DNA from: Ruminiclostridium josui JCM 17888
Lineage (GTDB): Bacteria > Bacillota > Clostridia > Acetivibrionales > DSM-1351
Length of the DNA stretch: 64,000 nucleotides
Direction: 5' to 3'
NCBI RefSeq assembly: GCF_000526495.1
Contig: NZ_JAGE01000001.1
Span: 2,662,001 to 2,726,000 of the forward strand
Position numbers and translations under genes: made by a program. Positions 55,088 through 63,575 of this stretch are shown here, piece after piece (position 1 is the stretch's first letter; each line of letters opens with the position of its first letter). The notes under the pieces were generated by a model, which ran no database searches, was not told the DNA's origin, and was given only the letters and a program-made list of their open reading frames with translations.

Positions 55088-55140
55088 GAACGAGAAGATG
55101 TTTCGCAGATTCACTTTACTATAGAAGGGAGCAATTTATA

Positions 55141-55590
55141 ATGCAAAAAAATAAATTCACTGTAAGCTTGCCAAAAACTTTCTTTTGGTATATGTTATGC
55201 GGGACAGCAATATGTGTGCTTTTACCTGTGCCATTTACAATTTTTCAAGGTGTACAACATGCTGCACTATATATTTTTTGTGGTGCGATTTCAATACCTT
55301 TTATCTGCTATATGATAAAGTCAAAACTATTTAAAATTTCTGTGGATGGGCAAAAAATCACATTAAAAAAAGGATTTGGCTCATATAGTTTTGACGTATC
55401 TGAAATAGAGCAAGTGGATTGGAAAATCACTATAACGAGATTAGGACAAAATGAAAAAATTGCAGTAAGAACTGCATCTAAACGCTTTTCCATTGAAACC
55501 CTTATGGTAGGTTTTGAAAGGATGTCAGAGTACATATCAACCAATGTTGATATTAGTAAAATAAAAACATATAAGAAAGTTATGAATTAA
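55141..55590 (+). CDS. Small two-helix membrane protein of unknown function
   Basis: A 149-residue protein with two membrane segments (about residues 15-35 and 40-60) followed by an ~85-residue soluble beta-rich domain (ISVDGQKITLKKGFGSYSF) that looks like the PH-like domains of YcxB/DUF6560-type proteins; the assignment is tentative. AGGGAGC precedes the ATG at 55141; the in-frame GTG-led extension from 55084 overlaps the gene remnant and is unlikely. Confidence 0.65.
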   Translation: MQKNKFTVSLPKTFFWYMLCGTAICVLLPVPFTIFQGVQHAALYIFCGAISIPFICYMIKSKLFKISVDGQKITLKKGFGSYSFDVSEIEQVDWKITITRLGQNEKIAVRTASKRFSIETLMVGFERMSEYISTNVDISKIKTYKKVMN

Positions 55591-55677
55591 TAAATAGACT
55601 CGATAAATATAGAAAGAGGGGTTACGTGGATTTGCATTTACCCTTTTTAAGCATATTTGATATGATTTATACTAATG

Positions 55678-55709
55678 GCAGTTACCTCAATAGAGTAGCT
55701 GCTTTTTTT
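55678..55709 (+). terminator. Terminator
   Basis: GCAGTTAC (55678-55685) pairs with GTAGCTGC (55695-55702), with one G-U pair, followed by seven T's. Confidence 0.85.
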
Positions 55710-55825
55710 ATGCTTTGTAATAAATAGACATTAAACGATAGTATTCCGGGTATATTGATTAAAAGCGAAAATGTACATTCATTATGTTCATAAATGTTGA
55801 AGAATATTTATTACTAAAATATATC

Positions 55826-55885
55826 TTGACACGTTATATCACGTTATGATATATTATACACATGATATATCACAATGTGATATAT
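55826..55885 (+). promoter_or_regulatory. Promoter and two PadR-type operators
   Basis: TTGACA (55826-55831), 18 bases, TATATT (55850-55855). Operator 1, ATATCA-CGTTA-TGATAT (55836-55852), lies between the two boxes. Operator 2, ATATATCACA-A-TGTGATATAT (55865-55885), a perfect palindrome, lies just downstream. Both share the ATATCAC half-site, so the PadR protein encoded next is the likely repressor. Confidence 0.72.
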
Positions 55886-55902
55886 GTGAAGGAGAAGAGG
55901 GT

Positions 55903-56244
55903 ATGAATGAAAAACTATTAAAATCATATTTACCCATGAGCGAAACCGGTTTTTATATTCTGCTTTCACTCAATGAGCCCAGACACGGATATGGAATTAT
56001 ACTTCATGTTAAGGAGATAACCGATGGTAGGATAATTCTTGGAGCAGGAACCATTTATGGAACCCTTACAAAATTTGAAAAGGATAGCCTAATTGAGCCA
56101 GCAGGAGAAGAGGACAGGCGCAAATTATACAGGATAACTGAGAAGGGTAAATGGTTGCTTGAACAGGAAATGGGTCGTATAGACGAAATGTATGTAAACG
56201 GGCACAAAGTTCTGGGGGGATTTAATCATGATCAAGATATTTAA
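55903..56244 (+). CDS. PadR-family transcription repressor
   Basis: A 113-residue winged-helix protein: PRHGYGIILHVKEI, GAGTIYGTLTKFEKDSLI and RKLYRITEKGKWLL are the PadR signatures. AGGAGA precedes the ATG at 55903. It overlaps the DUF2812 gene by 17 bases and heads a four-gene operon with an ABC exporter, so it probably represses the exporter until a drug or envelope stress signal appears. Confidence 0.92.
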   Translation: MNEKLLKSYLPMSETGFYILLSLNEPRHGYGIILHVKEITDGRIILGAGTIYGTLTKFEKDSLIEPAGEEDRRKLYRITEKGKWLLEQEMGRIDEMYVNGHKVLGGFNHDQDI

Positions 56245-56749
56245 ATTTTGGTGGGCATGGGAGCATGAAATGATTGAAAACTGGTTAGAAGAAATGGAGT
56301 TAAATGGTCACAGACTGGTTGAAACAAAAATCAAAGGATTATTATTTTACTTTGAAAGGTGTAACCCTGTTAAAGCAAGATACTGTATTGACTACCAATC
56401 CAAGCTTACCCCGGATTATGTGACACTGCTTAAAGATGATGGATGGGATCTGTATCAGATAGGAATGGGCTGGTACATATTGAGGAAACAGTATGAAGAT
56501 GAGAGACCAGAACTCTACACTGATTTCGAAAGCCTAATTGCCAGAAATAAGGCATTACTTGCAATATTATTGGTTGCTACAATAATGGAGTGTGTTTCAT
56601 TCGGAAATATGATATGGGACACATATAATGACAGCAACAAAGCTATGCTGCCTGTTCTTTGCATAATGGGTTCTGCTATTCTAGCGTTCTTTTCATTTGT
56701 AATTACTAATGTAGTGATGCAAATAACTAAATTCAGAAAGAAACATTAA
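56228..56749 (+). CDS. DUF2812 membrane protein
   Basis: A 173-residue protein: N-terminal soluble DUF2812 domain (FKFWWAWEHEMIENWLEEME, DGWDLYQIGMGWYILRK), then two membrane helices (~110-130 and ~143-165). DUF2812 genes very often follow PadR genes in Firmicutes (family knowledge); the proteins may modulate PadR or the exporter. It overlaps the PadR gene, which supports joint action. Confidence 0.87.
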   Translation: MIKIFKFWWAWEHEMIENWLEEMELNGHRLVETKIKGLLFYFERCNPVKARYCIDYQSKLTPDYVTLLKDDGWDLYQIGMGWYILRKQYEDERPELYTDFESLIARNKALLAILLVATIMECVSFGNMIWDTYNDSNKAMLPVLCIMGSAILAFFSFVITNVVMQITKFRKKH

Positions 56750-56775
56750 AAATTTAAATAAAAGAGGTGGATAAT

Positions 56776-57672
56776 TTGAGTTTAAAAGTTCAAAATGTAT
56801 CAAAAAAGTTTGGTGAAAAGCTTGCTGTCAACGATATTTCCTTTGAAGTAAAGGAACCGGGTGTGTTTGGACTGCTTGGTACAAATGGAGCAGGTAAAAC
56901 CACGACAATAAGGATGATATTGAATATTGTAAAAAAAGATTCGGGAAGCATAATGTGGAATAATAAACCCGTAGAAAGCCAGATTACGAATTTTGGCTAT
57001 CTTCCTGAAGAAAGAGGGTTGTACCCTAAAGTAAAAGTTATGGAGCAGCTAATGTATTTTGCAAGCTTGAGAAGAATAAGTGCTGCTAAGGCAAAAAAAG
57101 ACATAAGCTATTGGTTGGAGAGAATGGAAGCAAGCCAATATGCAAATATGGCTGCAGAAAAGCTTTCCAAAGGGAATCAGCAAAAAATACAGTTTATTGC
57201 ATCTATATTGCATGACCCTGACCTTATATTCATGGACGAGCCCTTCAGCGGATTGGACCCTGTAAACACTGAGTTGTTCAAGGGAGTAATACATGAACTT
57301 ATAAAGAAAGAAAAGTACATAATAATGTCAAGTCACCAAATGTCCACAGTTGAGGAATTTTGCAGGGATATAGTAATTCTTAAAAATGGTAACACCGTTC
57401 TTGACGGAAATCTTAAAAAAATCAAGCACAGCTACGGAAGAAATAATCTGTTAATAAATTCTGAGGGAGATATTATTGAACTTGCTGCACAAGAGGGTAT
57501 TACGAAGGTGAACCGAACTGCAGCAGGCTATGAATTCAAAATTTCAAATGAAGAGCAAGCATACAAGCTACTTGAAAAAATCCTTAGCAAAAGGCTTTTG
57601 CTTGACAAATTTGAGATAAGAGAACCGTCACTTCATGAAATATTTATAGAAAAGGCTGGTGAAGCAAAATGA
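56776..57672 (+). CDS. ABC exporter ATPase, NatA-like
   Basis: A 298-residue ATPase with Walker A GTNGAGKTT, signature LSKGNQQKIQFI, Walker B LIFMDEPFSGLDP and an SSHQM H-loop, plus the ~80-residue C-terminal domain of NatA/YhaQ-type exporters. TTG at 56776 has GAGG 8 bases upstream; a GTG at 56767 is inside that site. Partner of the permease whose start overlaps its stop. Confidence 0.92.
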   Translation: MSLKVQNVSKKFGEKLAVNDISFEVKEPGVFGLLGTNGAGKTTTIRMILNIVKKDSGSIMWNNKPVESQITNFGYLPEERGLYPKVKVMEQLMYFASLRRISAAKAKKDISYWLERMEASQYANMAAEKLSKGNQQKIQFIASILHDPDLIFMDEPFSGLDPVNTELFKGVIHELIKKEKYIIMSSHQMSTVEEFCRDIVILKNGNTVLDGNLKKIKHSYGRNNLLINSEGDIIELAAQEGITKVNRTAAGYEFKISNEEQAYKLLEKILSKRLLLDKFEIREPSLHEIFIEKAGEAK

Positions 57673-58946
57673 AAGAATTTTTAGAAGTTTTCAAGTATAC
57701 TTTTAAAGAAAATGCACGAAAGAAATCATTTATTATATCAACTGTATTGATTCTTGTAATAGTTGTAGCAGCTATGGTAATACCGGCAGCAATTACCAAC
57801 AGTAAAACAGCAGGCGATGATAATCAGAAAGAGCAGACACAGACAGATTCTAAAAACATCAAAACAGTATATTTGGTTGACAAAATAGGAGTTTTTGAAC
57901 AGGGAATAAATGAATTGCAGCAGCAAATGCTGGGATTTAAGCTTGAAAAGGTAACTGCTGACAAAGAGGAAGACCTGAAAGCTGATATAAAGGATAAGGG
58001 TGAGAGCTATATGATAGTTGCTAGCCTGAAGGATAATATTCCAAATGTAGAGTATTTTACAAAACAGTATGGAGACGGCCCGGACCCAGATATAATAAGC
58101 AAGGTATTCAAGAATGTTTACGTGACAACCTTACTAAAAGGGGAAAATGTTTCTGAAGATGTTATTACGAAGACATTAACAGATTTAAATGTTAATGTAA
58201 AAGAATTGGGCAACAGTAAAATCGGAGGATATATTTCCAGCATATTTATAGTTATAATATTATTCTTTGCCATATATTTTTACGGCTATGGAGTATCAAT
58301 GTCTGTCGCATCAGAAAAGACCTCAAGAGTTATGGAGCTGCTCATAACTTCCGTGAAACCTTCAAGAATAATACTAGGAAAAACTGCCGGCATGGGAGCA
58401 TTGGGACTTATACAGCTTGCATTGATTATGGGGGTTGGTGTATTGACATATAGTACAGTTTTTCCATCTGACTTTACTATTGGCGGTATGAAACTGGATT
58501 TATCAGGCTTTACACCTTTTTCACTCGTAATGGTAATAATTTACTTCATACTCGGATACACACTGTATGCACTTATGTATGCTGTTGTTGGTGCAACGGT
58601 AAGCAAGGCAGAAGATGTAAACTCTGCAATGATGCCTATGTCCTTTATAGCACTTATAGCATTTTACTTCTCCTATGGAACATTTGCAGTTCCAAACAGC
58701 ACTGCTGCAAAAGTAGCTTCAATAATACCATTTACATCACCGTTTTCAATACCATCAAGACTGGTTACAACAGATGTTCCATTTTGGCAACTAGGACTAT
58801 CACTGGGAATATTACTCATAACTATAGTTCTTGTGGGAATGATTTCAATAAAGCTCTACTCCTTTGCGGTTCTTCATTATGGAGATAGATTAAAAATAGG
58901 AAAATTGCTGCAGTTTTCAAAAGAAAATAAAGGGGTTAGTAAATAA
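57669..58946 (+). CDS. ABC-2 type exporter permease, NatB-like
   Basis: A 425-residue permease: helix 1 (~20-40), a large extracellular domain (~45-185), then five helices in the second half, the NatB/YhaP layout. ATGA overlap with the ATPase gene. NatAB homologues export sodium or help against envelope-active compounds; the substrate here is unknown. Regulated by PadR as last gene of the operon. Confidence 0.9.
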   Translation: MKEFLEVFKYTFKENARKKSFIISTVLILVIVVAAMVIPAAITNSKTAGDDNQKEQTQTDSKNIKTVYLVDKIGVFEQGINELQQQMLGFKLEKVTADKEEDLKADIKDKGESYMIVASLKDNIPNVEYFTKQYGDGPDPDIISKVFKNVYVTTLLKGENVSEDVITKTLTDLNVNVKELGNSKIGGYISSIFIVIILFFAIYFYGYGVSMSVASEKTSRVMELLITSVKPSRIILGKTAGMGALGLIQLALIMGVGVLTYSTVFPSDFTIGGMKLDLSGFTPFSLVMVIIYFILGYTLYALMYAVVGATVSKAEDVNSAMMPMSFIALIAFYFSYGTFAVPNSTAAKVASIIPFTSPFSIPSRLVTTDVPFWQLGLSLGILLITIVLVGMISIKLYSFAVLHYGDRLKIGKLLQFSKENKGVSK

Positions 58947-59004
58947 AAATATTTAATCACTAAATCATAATACATGGAATAAATTGGATAATATATAAAT
59001 CTAT

Positions 59005-59034
59005 AAATGCCAAATGAAAAATCATTTGGCATTT
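59005..59034. terminator. Perfect hairpin before manA
   Basis: AAATGCCAAATGA (59005-59017) pairs perfectly with TCATTTGGCATTT (59022-59034), 4-base loop, weak T tract. It may end the PadR operon; it lies just 18 bases before the manA start, so it could also affect that gene's translation. Confidence 0.55.
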
Positions 59035-59052
59035 AGTCTGCGAGGACAATTT

Positions 59053-60105
59053 ATGTATTATCCTTTTAAATTTAGACCAATCTACAAAGATTATATCTGG
59101 GGAGGACGATATTTTGAAAAATTGGGCAGAAAGCTCCCCGAAGGGTTAGTTGCAGAAAGCTGGGAGGTGTCCTGTCATAAAAACGGGCTTAGTGTAGTAG
59201 CAAATGGTGAATTTGCAGGACGGACACTTACCGAGCTTATAGAGTCTGATCCGGTAAATATTGTAGGCTTAAATTTTCCTTCAAGGTGCAAAGAAATACC
59301 TATACTGATAAAACTTATAGATGCAAACGACAAATTATCTGTTCAGGTACATCCAGATGATAACTATGCTGCAGTTTTTGAAAATAGCTTGGGAAAAAAT
59401 GAAATGTGGTATATAATAGATACAAAACCAGGAGCAAAACTGGTTGTTGGCCTGAAAAAAGATGTTACCAGAGAAAAATTCTTAAGGGCTGTCAAAGAAA
59501 ATCACTTGGAAGAATGCTTGTTACAAGTAGAGGTTATGCCGGGAGATGTTATAAATATACCTGCAGGAACAATCCATTCTATAGGTGAAGGTATTGTCAT
59601 AGCGGAAATACAACAGACCTCAGATATTACTTACAGACTATTTGACTACAACAGAGTTGACAGAAACGGAGTAGGGCGTCAGCTTCATCTTGACAAAGCC
59701 ATTGATGTAATTAATTTTAAAAATGAAAACCGAAATATAAAATGTGAAGGCGTGAAAGTTAAAGTTAATGAAGCATGTTCTAAGACAGTATTTGTTGCAA
59801 ACAGATATTTTGCATGTGAAAGATATGAATTAAGTGGGGAAGTTGTAGAAAAATGTGATGGAAGTAAATTCTATATTTACATATTTGTGGAAGGTAATGG
59901 GGTGATTAAAGCAGAAAAAGCAAATGTAAAAGTTAACGCTGGAGAAACAGTATATCTGCCTGCCGCCTTGGGCGAATACTCTGTTTCAGGAAAGCTAAAG
60001 GCTTTAAAGGCATATATACCTGACTTAATAAGCGATATTGTAAACCCAATGAGAAATGCAGGATGCGCAAACAGCCAAATTTACAAGTTACTAACTCTTA
60101 GTTAA
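59053..60105 (+). CDS. manA: Mannose-6-phosphate isomerase (class I, short type)
   Basis: A 350-residue zinc enzyme interconverting mannose-6-phosphate and fructose-6-phosphate. IPILIKLIDANDKLSVQVHP holds the first zinc His, NEMWYI the Glu, and PAGTIHSIGEG a further His; a C-terminal cupin domain follows. GAGG precedes the ATG at 59053; the longer frame from 59014 runs into the upstream hairpin and is unlikely. It probably serves mannose or mannan sugar use. Confidence 0.94.
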   Translation: MYYPFKFRPIYKDYIWGGRYFEKLGRKLPEGLVAESWEVSCHKNGLSVVANGEFAGRTLTELIESDPVNIVGLNFPSRCKEIPILIKLIDANDKLSVQVHPDDNYAAVFENSLGKNEMWYIIDTKPGAKLVVGLKKDVTREKFLRAVKENHLEECLLQVEVMPGDVINIPAGTIHSIGEGIVIAEIQQTSDITYRLFDYNRVDRNGVGRQLHLDKAIDVINFKNENRNIKCEGVKVKVNEACSKTVFVANRYFACERYELSGEVVEKCDGSKFYIYIFVEGNGVIKAEKANVKVNAGETVYLPAALGEYSVSGKLKALKAYIPDLISDIVNPMRNAGCANSQIYKLLTLS

Positions 60106-60128
60106 CAATAAAAACATGGAGGGAAAAA

Positions 60129-60839
60129 ATGATTGAAATAAACAATTTGACAAAAAGCTATAGTAAGTTCAAAGCAGTTGATGGAATTTCATTGACAGCA
60201 AAGCCAGGTGAAATAACTATACTTCTAGGACCTAACGGTGCAGGAAAATCTACAACAATTAAGAGCATTGCCGGACTCTTAAAGTTTGATGGTGAAATAA
60301 CAATATGGGGTTTTCCAAATAAAACAGTTGATGCAAAGCAGGTGTTTGGTTATATACCCGAAACGCCTGCTTTGTATGACTTGCTGACTCCCATGGAACA
60401 CGCAGAATTCATTGCTAAGGCCTACAAACTGGAAACAGGATGGGAGGACAAAATAAACGCTATATTTGAAAGACTCGAAATCTTTGATAAAAAGGACAAA
60501 TACGTAAGAGAGCTTTCGAAAGGTATGACCCAGAAGCTTAGTATTGCACTGGCCATGCTTATTGAACCCAAAGCGGTACTTTTTGATGAGCCATTAGTTG
60601 GTCTTGATCCAAAAGCAATAAATGAGGTTTTAAAGATATTCCAAGAGCTTAAAGAACAGGGGAAGAGTGTTCTGGTTAGCACTCACATAATTGATACAAT
60701 AAATGATGTTTGGGATAGAGCATACATAATGAATAAAGGTAAAATAGTTTCAGAGATTACAAAACAGGAGCTAGACGGAAGGGATTTAAAAACAATATTC
60801 TTTGAACTCACCGGGGAGGAAGAAGAATGCAGGCAATAA
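60129..60839 (+). CDS. ABC exporter ATPase
   Basis: A 236-residue ATPase with Walker A GPNGAGKST, signature LSKGMTQKLSIALAM, Walker B VLFDEPLVGLDP and STHI H-loop. Typical of two-gene exporters of the CcmA/YhaQ group. GGAGG precedes the ATG. It overlaps the following permease gene by 13 bases, so both are made together. It begins 23 bases after manA and may be co-transcribed with it. Confidence 0.92.
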   Translation: MIEINNLTKSYSKFKAVDGISLTAKPGEITILLGPNGAGKSTTIKSIAGLLKFDGEITIWGFPNKTVDAKQVFGYIPETPALYDLLTPMEHAEFIAKAYKLETGWEDKINAIFERLEIFDKKDKYVRELSKGMTQKLSIALAMLIEPKAVLFDEPLVGLDPKAINEVLKIFQELKEQGKSVLVSTHIIDTINDVWDRAYIMNKGKIVSEITKQELDGRDLKTIFFELTGEEEECRQ

Positions 60840-62383
60840 TGTATTTAATTAAACGCTCCTATATAAATAAGATGAAACGTTCATTTAAAAGTGTTCCATC
60901 TGCCATTCTGACCATACTAGCTGTGGTTGGATTTATACTTATTTTTATTTCGTCTTTTAAAATGAAAAAGGCTCCGTTTCAGAGTATCTCTACAGAAACA
61001 ATTATTGCAGCAATTGTACTTTTCTTGGGAGTATTATTATACAGTTCGTTTCTTTCAAAAGATACGGGAATATTGACAATGGCAGATGCTAACTTCCTTT
61101 TTACAGGGCCCTTTGAAAAAAGACAGGTACTGATGTATCTTTTGGTTTCTGTAGCACCTGCTTCGCTGATGATGGGTTTCTTTATGTGCTTTTACCTTCC
61201 ATTGTTAATTGGGCCGGCATTGAGTTTTATAAAATATTTGATAACCCTTGTAATTATTAGTCTTTTCCTTGGAGTTATCTTTCTTTCGTATTATTATATT
61301 TACATAGTTGACACTGAGAATGCAGACTTCAAGAAAAATTCAAAGAAGGTTTTCTGGATTTTTATAGGGGTGCTTGCAGCTGTTTTTGCAGTAATGTTCT
61401 TTAATAATGATTTTGAATTAAAGACTACAGTTAAAAATTACTTTGAAAGCTCCTGGTATAATTGGGTACCGCTTTTTGGTTGGACAAAATGGGCTATAAG
61501 TTCACTTTTGACAGGAAATATACTCACCGGATTTGTTCCGGCTGTATGTTTGCTTCTGGCTGTAAATGCCTTTCTTTGCATTATGCTGTATAATGTAAAA
61601 GCTGATTTCTATGAAAAAACTTTAGAAGACTCGATTAATCTCCAAAAGATAATGGATGATATTAAGACATCGGGTAAGGCTGATTCACATGCTTTTTCAA
61701 AGTTAAAAAACAAGTCTGTCTCTGTTAAATTTGGAGTCGGAGCAGCTGCAATATATTCAAAGCAGATGTTGGAAAGCAAAAAACTCGGTTTATTAGCCAG
61801 TACCAGGGAAATATTACTACAATTGTTCTACGTGGCTTTTGGTTTACTTTTTGGATTGGATTTCAGCTTTGTAATGGCAATGGTGGGTTTCGGGGCTTTG
61901 TCCATGTCTCTTAATGATTCATGGCACAAGGATTTTAAGAAACCTTACGTTTTTCTGATTCCAGAAAGCTCATTCAAAAAACTTATTTATTCTGTATTGC
62001 CGGGACTATTTAAAACAATGGTAAACGGTGCAGTAGCTCTTATAATTGCGGCTATAGCTTACAAACTCAGTCTTACCAATGGGATTAATTATGTACTTGT
62101 ATTTTTTAGCTTTGCCATACTTTTTGTTTTTGCAGAGGTCTTTACATACAGGTTAATAGGTTCAAATTCCAATGCAGTAGTAGTTACAATGCTCAGAATG
62201 CTATTTGCAATTGCTGCCTGTATACCTGCCATAATAATATTAGTAGTAATAGCCGTTATTTCAAATGGTATACCAAATGTTATAGAAACATCTATATGCA
62301 TGCTGGCTGTAAATATTGCCATTTCCATATTATTGGCGTATCTTAGCAAAGGTATTTTTGAGCAGAGCGAACTTATGGAATAA
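60827..62383 (+). CDS. ABC exporter permease (putative ABC exporter family)
   Basis: A 518-residue integral membrane protein with about ten to twelve membrane segments and cytoplasmic basic loops (ADANFLFTGPFEKRQVLMYLL near residue 88; a charged region near 260-300). This looks like the PF16962 putative ABC exporter family of Firmicutes, whose substrates are unknown. Coupled to the ATPase gene by overlap. Confidence 0.82.
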   Translation: MQAIMYLIKRSYINKMKRSFKSVPSAILTILAVVGFILIFISSFKMKKAPFQSISTETIIAAIVLFLGVLLYSSFLSKDTGILTMADANFLFTGPFEKRQVLMYLLVSVAPASLMMGFFMCFYLPLLIGPALSFIKYLITLVIISLFLGVIFLSYYYIYIVDTENADFKKNSKKVFWIFIGVLAAVFAVMFFNNDFELKTTVKNYFESSWYNWVPLFGWTKWAISSLLTGNILTGFVPAVCLLLAVNAFLCIMLYNVKADFYEKTLEDSINLQKIMDDIKTSGKADSHAFSKLKNKSVSVKFGVGAAAIYSKQMLESKKLGLLASTREILLQLFYVAFGLLFGLDFSFVMAMVGFGALSMSLNDSWHKDFKKPYVFLIPESSFKKLIYSVLPGLFKTMVNGAVALIIAAIAYKLSLTNGINYVLVFFSFAILFVFAEVFTYRLIGSNSNAVVVTMLRMLFAIAACIPAIIILVVIAVISNGIPNVIETSICMLAVNIAISILLAYLSKGIFEQSELME

Positions 62384-62395
62384 CATGTATTATGT

Positions 62396-62530
62396 TTGAC
62401 ACATAAATTTCTTTATTGTAGAATAGCTATGAAACGAGATCAAGAAGGTCTCCCTGATTAACACTTATTATTTATTTTAAAATTAATTAGACCCAAGAAG
62501 GGCTAGAATTTACATACCCTTATGGGTCTA
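62396..62530 (+). promoter_or_regulatory. Promoter and structured leader of the cobalt/nickel uptake operon
   Basis: A near-perfect promoter: TTGACA (62396-62401), 17 bases, TAGAAT (62419-62424). The leader holds two hairpins with the same AAGAA loop: AGATC-AAGAA-GGTCT, then CCC-AAGAA-GGG (62492-62502). TAGACCC (62488-62494) can instead pair with GGGTCTA (62524-62530), which is followed by TTATTATG. The two pairings exclude each other. It matches neither the cobalamin nor the NiCo riboswitch consensus that I know. Confidence 0.5.
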
Positions 62531-62557
62531 TTATTATGTGAAAGGGGAAGATCAGCA

Positions 62558-63553
62558 ATGCATATGGGAGATTTTATGCTGTCTCCAGCAGTCGGAGGTA
62601 CAATGATGACTGCAGCCGTTGGAACAGCGGCAGTTTCAATAAAAAAAGTAAGGGACATGGATGAGAAAAAGATTCCTTTAATGGGAGTAATGTCCGCTTT
62701 TGTTTTTGCAGCACAAATGATTAATTTTACTATACCGGGAACAGGTTCAAGCGGACACCTTGCGGGGTCAATAATGCTTGCAATTCTGCTAGGGCCATAT
62801 GCCGGATTTTTGTCAATGGCGGCTATTCTTCTTATACAAGCACTGTTTTTTGCTGATGGAGGACTTCTTGCCTACGGCTGTAATGTGATAAATATGGGTT
62901 TTTTTGCCTGTTTTATCGCATATCCGCTGATATACCGTACTATAACAAAAAAAGGGCTGACCAGAACAAGATTAATGACAGGAAGTATTCTGGCCAGTGT
63001 GGCTGCATTACAGATGGGGGCTTTCAGTGTGGTAATTCAAACACTGCTGTCAGGGAAAACAGAGTTGCCATTTACTCAGTTTGCACTTGCCATGCAGGGA
63101 ATTCATCTGGCAATAGGAGCTGTAGAAGGTGTAGTAACAGCCGGGGTAGTATCATTTGTATGGAAGGTAAGACCTGATATAATTAGTACCCAACCTGCTG
63201 AAAAAAGTAAGCAGGGTTATAAGTCTGTGATTGTTGGTTTTCTTGCTGCTGCATTGCTTCTGGCAGGGGGTATATCACTCTTTGCATCTGCAAATCCCGA
63301 TGGCTTGGAGTGGTCAATTGGAAAGGTAGCAGGGGATAAAGAAATAAAAGGGGAAACCAGAGTACACAAATCCCTTGAAAAAGCGCAACAGGATATTGCA
63401 GTGTTGCCGGATTATAGTTTTAAGAAACAGGAAAATGCTGATGAAGCTGTAGGAAAGGTTGTTTCCGGCTTGGTAGGCTCAGGTATTACCGTGGGCTTGG
63501 TACTAGCCGTTGGCTACTTGATAAAGCTGATAAAACGGAAGAAAGCTAAATAA
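62558..63553 (+). CDS. cbiM: Cobalt/nickel ECF transporter S component, CbiM-CbiN type fusion
   Basis: A 331-residue membrane protein. The N-terminus MHMGDFMLSPAVGG carries the His2 metal-binding residue of CbiM/NikM. Residues ~1-215 form the CbiM domain with about six to seven helices (GSSGHLAGSIMLAILLGPYAG; GCNVINMGFFACF). The C-terminal ~100 residues, with ASANPDGLEWSIGKVAG, are the CbiN-like (PDGLE) domain fused in one chain. AAGGGGAA precedes the ATG at 62558. First gene of the uptake operon with cbiQ next. Confidence 0.92.
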   Translation: MHMGDFMLSPAVGGTMMTAAVGTAAVSIKKVRDMDEKKIPLMGVMSAFVFAAQMINFTIPGTGSSGHLAGSIMLAILLGPYAGFLSMAAILLIQALFFADGGLLAYGCNVINMGFFACFIAYPLIYRTITKKGLTRTRLMTGSILASVAALQMGAFSVVIQTLLSGKTELPFTQFALAMQGIHLAIGAVEGVVTAGVVSFVWKVRPDIISTQPAEKSKQGYKSVIVGFLAAALLLAGGISLFASANPDGLEWSIGKVAGDKEIKGETRVHKSLEKAQQDIAVLPDYSFKKQENADEAVGKVVSGLVGSGITVGLVLAVGYLIKLIKRKKAK

Positions 63554-63575
63554 ACAGTTAATTTTGGAGTGTTTT

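Noticed and set aside
62488-62530. Resemblance of the cbiM leader to a small preQ1-like riboswitch
   Set aside because: The AGACCC...GGGCTAG order superficially recalls preQ1-I, but the conserved loop and A-rich tail are not there and the downstream genes import metal, not queuosine precursors.
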